DNA of 64,000 bases from the NCBI GenBank assembly GCA_964030475.1, contig CAXIPT010000063.1, positions 1-64,000 of the forward strand, written 5' to 3'. A program made the translations under genes and the position numbers. The notes under the pieces are model-generated. The model worked only from the letters and a program-made list of their open reading frames with translations. It had not been told where the DNA came from and did no database searches. Origin of the DNA: Tethya wilhelma. Its lineage: Eukaryota; Porifera; Demospongiae; Tethyida; Tethyidae. Shown piece after piece: positions 62,101 through 64,000 of the stretch (its first letter is position 1; each line of letters starts with the position of its first letter).

Positions 62101-63768
62101 GGCTTTGACTATGAGTGTCAGAATACGATGGCACACCTTTGTTTGTTTAAGAGTCACAAATGTGTGGGCAGCATCCGCACACTAGTGCTTTGTGTCAAAT
62201 GCGGGAAATATAAATTCCCGCTTGTCCATAGTGTGTCATCGCTTTTGTCAATCACGTGATATTTGGTACCAGGCCTTTCCTCCCACAAAACTTTTAAAAA
62301 AAGAAGGGGAAGGCCTAGGAACGAGGGTACTATTCCTACACTACTTATTTTTTTTTTGAAATTTTACTACTTGTTAATTCACTTTTTTCAACACTACAGT
62401 GTGAAAACGAGTCCATACAAAAAACTTAAGTAGCAGTTACATGCACTACACTAACTGGAGGAAGCTAATGTGTATGCGCACAATAATGCCACATGGAGAG
62501 ATAATGACCTTTGAACTCTAACTGCAAAGATTGCTGCCATTGTAGTAATAAAATTATATTGTAATTTTCAATTAAAGCTTTCTAGTTTTTGTCGAGGCCG
62601 ATTTATGATAAAAACTAGTATCAAGAAATGTAGTACCAATGAAAAGAACTTACCTGTACTGTCAAAGTTGGCTAACACATTCTGGTTCTCTGGAAATCCT
62701 TTTCAAGTAAGTAAGTTAGTAAGCATGTACGTTGGGAAGACGAAAATGGCACTATTGTGGGTTCCCATTAACACTCTCTATGAGTGCTGAGGAAGCTTTT
62801 TGCACGTTGTAGGTCTTGCAAGTTGGTAATCTGTCAGTGAGAGCTTGTGACTAACTTTGAATATATTGTGTCTATGGGATAGTCAATCCATTCCTACTAT
62901 ACGTACTACCATACATATGATAGGAATTAAAAGACAATTTACACATATGAGGCTCTGCCAGTTAATTGCTATTATATTATAGTATTAAACTACTATATAG
63001 CAGAGGCTAAAACTAATTACAATGATACCTGAGTTGAATCGAAATCAGTAGGTGAACATATCTTCAGTAATTCCTGTACTTTGTCAATATTTCCATTAGA
63101 ACAAGCTGCCAAGATTCTCAACTGCATCATATAAATAGCAAACAAACCAAAACAGAATAGCAAGTACTAGAGTTTAACATTATTATGCACTAGATTATTA
63201 AAACTATTTATGATAACGCAAACTTAAAATTGCCAATTATTTCAATGGCTGATTTGAACAGCATGGTTATACACTTTTGCACTTGCACAGTTTTACCAGA
63301 CAATGATAGCTAGGATTTGCAAGAAATAGCTCTAATGCTCTCTACATGTGAGTACTCAGAACGCTTTCTTTGAGTTTTTAGGCCTAACTTACATGTAGTT
63401 TGTAATCTGTAATGAAGAGCCCCTAAGGTGGCTTGAAGGCTTAACTGTGTATTTTTTATGGTCATATATACGAACATTTTGCATTGTGTGGACATTTGAC
63501 CAACTCCTACTAGACATACTACTGTACATATATAATTTATCGAAAGTACTTATGCTAAACATTATTCAATTATCACCATATTTCCATGCTTTGCCTTAGT
63601 TTCCAATGTACCACTCACTCCAGCCTACAATATAGGATCAATTATTACATTTACCTAAAACATTAAACTTATTGTGATATTTTTTCTTACATTCAGTACA
63701 GAGTTGTGGGTTAAGAGCAAATCCAAGACATCATCCTGAGTAGCAATATCTAACGCAGTAAATCCTTT
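25859..63768 (-). CDS. Multi-exon ankyrin-repeat protein gene (5' end outside window)
   Basis: Twenty-eight exons are visible on the minus strand, all bordered by AG and GT and all multiples of 3 in phase 0. Their sum is 2,769 bases including the stop, or 922 residues. Exons 3-26 each hold one ankyrin repeat of the form GWTALMAASQQGHTDIVKLL plus a DANVNA-type loop; exon 1 is a partial repeat, exon 2 a short linker, and exons 27-28 form a non-ankyrin tail. No signal peptide, membrane segment or kinase domain is seen; domains may exist upstream. Ankyrin arrays bind proteins, so a scaffold or receptor role is likely but the partner is unknown. Introns of up to 5.4 kb are full of transposons. The exon pairs 52062/50971 and 54254/53164 are identical duplicates. 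Every exon is open, so the gene seems functional. Confidence 0.9.
26390..26760 (-). mobile_element. Reverse fragment of the GTGAG-TIR element in the last intron
   Basis: The reverse complement follows 16950-17200 (shared TTCTGAATCAGTCAGCTTATA-like and TTTTTTCGTGGAGCATCC-like words). Non-coding. The rest of the 2.36-kb intron 26021-28384 holds the repeat at 27530 and a local direct repeat of about 85 bases (27185-27320, GTTATGCTTGAGCTTTTTAA twice). Confidence 0.55.
27530..28215 (+). repeat. Interspersed repeat with degenerate TIRs, intron copy
   Basis: The stretch parallels 60460-61095 over most of its length (CCTAACTATCCCTGCACCTA, TTTGTATTTTA, CGGGTAAT). Ends AACCAGTTAC and the reverse complement of AACTGATTACCCGC are inverted. 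No transposase is encoded. Confidence 0.6.
28385..28489 (-). CDS. Ankyrin gene exon 27 (non-ankyrin tail)
   Basis: 105 bp, phase 0, open, reading LLHPISFRRVGLDTTELHRT and ending DLLYNIQ before a GTACAC donor. No ankyrin consensus and no domain that I recognise. Confidence 0.7.
29134..29160. repeat. CA microsatellite ending in an undetermined base
   Basis: A run of CACACA with small interruptions ends at the N at 29160, as expected for a sequence or assembly problem in a microsatellite. Confidence 0.8.
29206..29307 (-). CDS. Ankyrin gene exon 26 (last repeat)
   Basis: 102 bp, one repeat starting NGITALMMAQAKGNDVVVKI with a DPEVGTKK end. It closes the ankyrin array. Confidence 0.87.
29711..29809 (-). 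CDS. Ankyrin gene exon 25
   Basis: 99 bp, one divergent repeat starting TGVTPLILASMSNNQSIVKM and ending NAVTE. Confidence 0.87.
30532..30551. repeat. TA microsatellite
   Basis: An uninterrupted run of about ten TA units in the intron between ankyrin exons 24 and 25. Confidence 0.9.
30690..30788 (-). CDS. Ankyrin gene exon 24
   Basis: 99 bp, one repeat starting EGRSALMQACQNGYVKVVKL and ending NAVTK. Confidence 0.88.
30980..31355. mobile_element. Non-autonomous hAT element
   Basis: Ends CAGTGGCGGATC and GATCCGCCACTG are perfect inverted repeats of hAT type. CAATA lies directly on both sides. The interior contains a GCGCGCGAAGCGCGCG palindrome and GGGGGTTTC motifs near both ends. No protein is encoded; a 70-residue open frame inside is chance. 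Confidence 0.85.
32761..32859 (-). CDS. Ankyrin gene exon 23
   Basis: 99 bp, one repeat starting TGWTALIAASQNGHADIVEL and ending NAMSE. Confidence 0.88.
33504..34356. mobile_element. Foldback-type element with a nested MITE
   Basis: The outer arms (33504-33775 and 34144-34356) are inverted repeats; for example TGACTGAATGATATCACA on the left matches TGTGATGTCATTCAGTCA on the right. The loop contains the pogo/Tigger-like MITE. A relative lies at 46588-46858. Confidence 0.65.
33796..34132. mobile_element. Pogo/Tigger-like MITE
   Basis: It begins CAGTAGAACCTCGCTTATC and ends CGAGGTTTTTACCG, with TA on both sides. CAGTAGAACCTCG-type ends are characteristic of pogo/Tigger elements. About 337 bp, non-coding. 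Confidence 0.75.
34432..34530 (-). CDS. Ankyrin gene exon 22
   Basis: 99 bp, one repeat starting NGWTALMSASQQGNTDVVRI and ending DAETN. About 310 bases from exon 21 and derived from the same tandem duplication. Confidence 0.88.
34742..34840 (-). CDS. Ankyrin gene exon 21
   Basis: 99 bp, one repeat starting NGWTALISASQQGNTDVVKI and ending NAKAN. Close paralogue of exon 22, with related flanking intron sequence. The 5.2-kb intron before it contains the 2.6-kb TIR element. Confidence 0.88.
36105..36730. repeat. Minisatellite, period 181-187 bp, about 3.5 copies
   Basis: The word GGTACTCCATGT occurs at 36141, 36328, 36509 and 36690, so spacings are 187, 181 and 181. Units contain CACATGACGAAGACACTAAA and CATGTAGACAAACACACTGA. 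Three open frames in this stretch come from the repeat; because 181 is not a multiple of 3 they run in different frames. Confidence 0.9.
36975..37303 (+). other. Possible decayed exons inside the 2.6-kb TIR element
   Basis: A segment ending at about 37081 reads YWTELQKERCKGLGFQKRHS and KDKLEDLR and is followed by GTGAGAAA. After a CACAG acceptor near 37163 a second segment reads LAKNQRGGKSSLKIESSIYN and QRLQETFFED, then TGA, then KEALTEAMKSLG followed by GTAAGAG. The splice-like borders suggest a former two-exon gene carried by the element, now with a stop. Confidence 0.35.
38625..38693 (-). other. Possible orphan exon
   Basis: A 69-base segment on the minus strand lies between a TTTTTTTAG acceptor and a GTAAGT donor and reads VLEHFVHTVEELKSQVSV in phase 1. 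Phase and content do not fit the ankyrin exons, which are phase 0. It may come from a transposon or be an alternative exon. Confidence 0.25.
39093..39119. repeat. A-tract
   Basis: About 26 consecutive A bases precede a short open stretch; length may be affected by sequencing. Confidence 0.9.
39120..39795 (+). mobile_element. LINE-like or gag-like retroelement fragment
   Basis: The plus strand reads GFPLPVLATLQEAKLHLPHA and CWDLKKSYSGVSVS, then, after a gap, a basic KSKKKRRRRRAQTKSSVSEE peptide. Such basic plus hydrophobic blocks occur in retroelement ORF1 or gag-like proteins. The segment ends at GTGTTTGACAAATAATAATA and an AAT/ACT simple repeat (39756-39790), a common 3' end of non-LTR elements. 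Identity is tentative. Confidence 0.4.
40047..40151 (-). CDS. Ankyrin gene exon 20
   Basis: 105 bp, one repeat starting DNKTWNALMAASQQGHADIV with two extra residues before the usual start, ending NAAKQ. Confidence 0.87.
40703..40795 (-). CDS. Ankyrin gene exon 19
   Basis: 93 bp, one repeat starting EGQVSAIIIASQNGNTDIVK, shortened by two residues at the end (VAVNN). Confidence 0.85.
41212..41336. mobile_element. Short hairpin MITE
   Basis: TAGAACATGCC at the left and GGCATGTTCTA at the right start inverted arms of about 50 bases, including AATACACTCGGTAATA-like and CGTGTATT words, with a short AT-rich centre. 125 bp in total. Confidence 0.75.
41384..41482 (-). CDS. Ankyrin gene exon 18
   Basis: 99 bp, one repeat starting NGWTALLSASQQGHTAVVKL and ending DASAM. 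The 5.4-kb intron before it holds the Helitron-like remnant and the large foldback element. Confidence 0.88.
41766..43246 (+). mobile_element. Helitron/Helentron-like remnant
   Basis: The 3' end shows a hairpin AATGCA-CGG-TGCATT (43225-43239) followed by CCC and CTAG, then T at 43247; a hairpin just before CTRR is the signature of Helitron 3' termini. GGGCGAGCCGGAGCGA near the 5' end (41766-41781) is inverted exactly as TCGCTCCGGCTCGCCC at 43206-43221, as in Helentron subterminal repeats. The interior codes for part of a Helitron-type protein. The exact 5' border is uncertain. Confidence 0.65.
42013..43097 (+). pseudogene. N-terminal part of a Helitron-type protein (DUF6570-like)
   Basis: Exon A (42013-42130) and exon B (about 42180-42593) encode Arg/Glu-rich repeats such as RRLRETASERKHRREQ and a CDTCLECF...CRRC Cys cluster. 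A 64-base intron (GTTAGC...TTCAG) leads to exon C (from 42658) with ELTQVEEMLVSAVMPIMSMY, YGYSGHVINIPQDVSSFATS and HKDFRVHRRRVEQALTWLLE. This is the conserved region upstream of the helicase-like part in Helitron proteins, which I associate with DUF6570. A frameshift near 42975 precedes LPEDGDLSDL. The Rep and helicase domains are missing, so the copy is non-autonomous and dead. Confidence 0.65.
43298..43430 (+). repeat. Fragment of the composite repeat
   Basis: Starts GTACGGTAGTACTGGGTACA and contains GGCCCATTAGCGCAATACAA, matching 4319-4440 and 48842-48960. Confidence 0.75.
43593..43720. mobile_element. 128-bp MITE
   Basis: TA flanks both sides. Inverted ends CCATACAGCACAAAAATAT and the reverse complement of CCGTGTAGCACAAAATAT. 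Another small hairpin with GCGACTACAAA motifs lies directly to the left (about 43433-43587). Confidence 0.65.
44106..44140. repeat. AC microsatellite
   Basis: An almost uninterrupted run of CACACA of about 30 bases. Confidence 0.9.
44463..45604. mobile_element. Foldback element with 395-base arms
   Basis: The left arm 44463-44857 and right arm 45210-45604 are inverted copies with about 90 percent or more agreement by eye; both outer ends are TAGAGTAAGTAATCTATTGT. Arms contain several TCGGACA motifs. The central 350 bases are unique and non-coding. Ends next to TA suggest a Tc1/mariner-type origin. Confidence 0.85.
46588..46858. mobile_element. MITE with GGAATGGCC arms
   Basis: AACAAGTAAAA...AATGTAATGAGATATAGGAA on the left is inverted on the right (CATTACATTTTCAATG, AACTTGTT), and AAGCAAACAAGATGGAATGG is inverted as CCATTCCATCTTGTTTGCTT. 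Similar ends occur near 48440, 49590 and 61400. Confidence 0.7.
46902..47003 (-). CDS. Ankyrin gene exon 17
   Basis: 102 bp, one repeat with one extra residue at its start (NESVTALMFACQEGKVEIAE), ending NTCAK. Confidence 0.87.
47266..47364 (-). CDS. Ankyrin gene exon 16
   Basis: 99 bp, one divergent repeat starting AAMTPLILACGLERTDIVQM and ending NLAVQ. Confidence 0.87.
47670..48180 (-). repeat. Interspersed repeat, reverse copy
   Basis: Reverse complement of 3008-3520, including GCAGCCAAGAAATGGC and CTGATCTGCCACGTGTACAA. An 85-residue frame inside comes from the repeat. Confidence 0.7.
48514..48612 (-). CDS. Ankyrin gene exon 15
   Basis: 99 bp, one repeat starting NGRTALIQACQNGKTDVVKV and ending NVVTK. 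Confidence 0.88.
48675..48773 (-). CDS. Ankyrin gene exon 14
   Basis: 99 bp, one repeat starting DGWTALMSASQQGYTDIVKL and ending NAKTE. Only 62 bases separate it from exon 15, the shortest intron in the array. Confidence 0.88.
48842..49330 (+). repeat. Composite repeat, second near-full copy
   Basis: Parallels 4318-4800 in the same orientation (GTACGGTAGTACTGGGTACA, AGAGACTATTCACTTTTAGA, CAAACTTGGTTTCTT). Confidence 0.75.
49950..50048 (-). CDS. Ankyrin gene exon 13
   Basis: 99 bp, one repeat starting DGWTSLMAASQEGNKDVVEF and ending DSMTM. Confidence 0.88.
50971..51069 (-). CDS. Ankyrin gene exon 12 (duplicate of exon 10)
   Basis: 99 bp, same repeat as exon 10 (KGWSALISASQNGHLGVVKC). Confidence 0.75.
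52062..52160 (-). CDS. Ankyrin gene exon 11 (duplicate of exon 9)
   Basis: 99 bp, same repeat as exon 9 (NGRTALIQASQNGHTDVVKL). Real only if the tandem duplication is not an assembly artefact. Confidence 0.75.
53164..53262 (-). CDS. Ankyrin gene exon 10
   Basis: 99 bp, one repeat starting KGWSALISASQNGHLGVVKC. Identical to exon 12. Confidence 0.85.
54254..54352 (-). CDS. Ankyrin gene exon 9
   Basis: 99 bp, one repeat starting NGRTALIQASQNGHTDVVKL. Identical in sequence to exon 11 because of the 2.2-kb tandem duplication. Confidence 0.85.
54930..55360. repeat. Intron tandem duplication, copy 1
   Basis: A 431-base unit starting TGCATGCCGTGTTTCTGTTT is repeated directly at 55361. Non-coding. 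Confidence 0.9.
55361..55776. repeat. Intron tandem duplication, copy 2
   Basis: Second copy with small indels, ending CGACATTTGACCTG where similarity stops. Confidence 0.9.
55834..55932 (-). CDS. Ankyrin gene exon 8
   Basis: 99 bp, one repeat starting EGWTALMAASQQGHADTVKL and ending NAKLN. Confidence 0.88.
56155..56523. mobile_element. Foldback MITE with GTAGTCT ends
   Basis: GTAGTCTTGTGCCCAGCC on the left is inverted as GGCTGGGCACCAGACTAC on the right, and the inner arms also pair (GGGTCTGGCAAAGTTTGCAT, GCCTGCTATAACCA). Contains a C-run near 56180. Confidence 0.8.
56636..56860. repeat. Degenerate short minisatellite
   Basis: Variants of CATGAACACTCAGTACACC recur irregularly, about every 11-20 bases. 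Confidence 0.65.
56919..57017 (-). CDS. Ankyrin gene exon 7
   Basis: 99 bp, one repeat starting IGWTAVISACQQGNTEIVEL and ending NATTK. Confidence 0.88.
57251..57349 (-). CDS. Ankyrin gene exon 6
   Basis: 99 bp, one repeat starting IGYTALMIAAQEGNKELVEL and ending NVKSE. Confidence 0.88.
58038..58136 (-). CDS. Ankyrin gene exon 5
   Basis: 99 bp, one repeat starting DGWTALMAASLNGRSDIAKL and ending VDQTNM. Confidence 0.88.
58568..58773. mobile_element. 206-bp MITE with CCGTATAGCGGG ends
   Basis: TA flanks both ends. CCGTATAGCGGGAAATTTTC and its inverse form the TIRs; AAATTTTCG(T/C)GG motifs recur within. Non-coding. Confidence 0.85.
59089..59102. promoter_or_regulatory. X-box-like palindrome
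   Basis: GTTACTATGGCAAC fits the RFX-type X-box. It lies in the intron between exons 4 and 5, which otherwise holds only the MITE at 58568. Confidence 0.3.
59961..60059 (-). CDS. Ankyrin gene exon 4
   Basis: 99 bp, one repeat with the classical TPLVLAASTGHLEIAKLLL core and an FDPSEED loop. It follows a 3-kb intron holding at least four repeat elements. Confidence 0.88.
60460..61095 (+). repeat. Interspersed repeat, second intron copy
   Basis: Parallels 27530-28215 (CCTAACTATCCCTGCACCTA, CTTCAAGAGTTTCAACTC, GCGGGTAATTGG). Its ends CCTTAACCGAATCACGC and the reverse complement of the right end are partly inverted. Confidence 0.6.
61328..61400 (-). repeat. Reverse fragment of the composite repeat
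   Basis: Reverse complement of 4318-4390, ending CCCAGTACTACCGTACTGGG. It starts a few bases after the undetermined base 61319. Confidence 0.75.
61434..61595. mobile_element. 162-bp MITE with perfect 26-base TIRs
   Basis: AAGGCATGTCTCAATTTCGG...CATA at 61434-61459 is inverted without mismatch at 61570-61595. Non-coding. Confidence 0.85.
61620..62327. mobile_element. TIR element with GCCTCGTT ends
   Basis: TA on both sides. GCCTCGTTTCCAGGCTTTCC on the left is inverted as GGAAGGCCTAGGAACGAGG on the right; GGTACCAAAC and GGTACCAGGCC mark the inner ends. Short hairpins with the same motif (for example 51859-51894) are relatives. No protein recognised. Confidence 0.75.
63029..63121 (-). CDS. Ankyrin gene exon 3
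   Basis: 93 bp. One divergent ankyrin repeat, LRILAACSNGNIDKVQELLK, ending FDSTQ before a GTATCA donor. Confidence 0.8.
63577..63624 (-). CDS. Ankyrin gene exon 2 (short linker)
   Basis: 48 bp, phase 0, reading AGVSGTLETKAKHGNM between a good acceptor (ATTGTAG) and a GTGATA donor. It lacks an ankyrin consensus, so it is the least certain exon. Confidence 0.5.
63691..63768 (-). CDS. Ankyrin gene exon 1 of those visible
   Basis: 78 bp, phase 0. Reads KGFTALDIATQDDVLDLLL, a shortened ankyrin repeat (26 residues). Acceptor and donor are canonical. Earlier exons must lie beyond the right edge because there is no start codon. Confidence 0.75.
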
Positions 63769-64000
63769 CTATATGACATGGAGTACAAGGTTATGGTCAA
63801 CATTATTTCACAAGAATAATATATAATTACAACAAGTAGTAGAAATTTCGTAAAAATAATGAGTGTAGGAATGGGCAGTGCTGTAAAAAGTATTAGAACA
63901 AGGCATAAATTACTTTTGACCCCTCTTATTACGTGCCCTCTGTGTGATAAATAGTTCAAACAATGATCTGTACAATTGGCTATTATTGTATTATTATGGT

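Overview
The window looks like nuclear DNA of a demosponge, most probably Amphimedon queenslandica or a close relative. The reasons are AT-rich, intron-containing metazoan DNA, a long ankyrin gene split into one-repeat exons, and several transposon protein families I associate with sponge and cnidarian genomes. The species is an inference; no marker gene is present. No rRNA, tRNA, operon or CRISPR array was found.

Layout. From 1 to about 25 kb (repeat-rich part): almost everything is mobile or repeated DNA, and nearly every recognisable protein is broken. In order there are: a passenger-type protein fragment with an in-frame stop (154-684, minus); a hAT transposase C-terminus (2190-2683, minus); a frameshifted multi-exon gene of the GEQGAESIHA family (5503-6612, minus); a BEL/Pao integrase scrap inside a TIR element (7161-7656); a large broken DDE-type transposase-like gene (8951-12734, plus) that is itself split by a TTAA-flanked element (11125-12092); Ty3/Gypsy fragments and a candidate LTR (13.5-16.1 kb); a satellite field with two inserted TIR elements (16.1-19.25 kb); a truncated SWIM/YqaJ-type gene (20.0-20.8 kb, minus); and a 3.1-kb Tc1-like DD34E transposon (21712-24798) carrying a second, convergent gene.

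From 25.8 kb to the right edge lies one minus-strand gene of at least 28 visible exons. Exons 3 to 26 each encode one ankyrin repeat, usually 99 bp, and every exon is a multiple of 3 bounded by phase-0 introns. The visible part encodes about 922 residues: 24 ankyrin repeats, a partial one upstream, and an 88-residue non-ankyrin tail ending at 25859. The 5' end is outside the window. Its introns hold the remaining transposons: MITEs, foldback elements, a Helitron/Helentron-like remnant, a 2.6-kb TIR element with a 181-bp minisatellite, and LINE-like debris. A 2.2-kb tandem duplication (50.7-54.7 kb) adds two ankyrin exons with identical sequence; it may be real or an allelic assembly artefact.

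The only gene that appears intact is the ankyrin gene, probably a scaffold or binding protein. The most unusual item is the two-gene Tc1-like transposon: the family of its passenger gene also occurs at 154-684, which hints at a mobile two-gene system not described in the textbook picture of Tc1/mariner elements.
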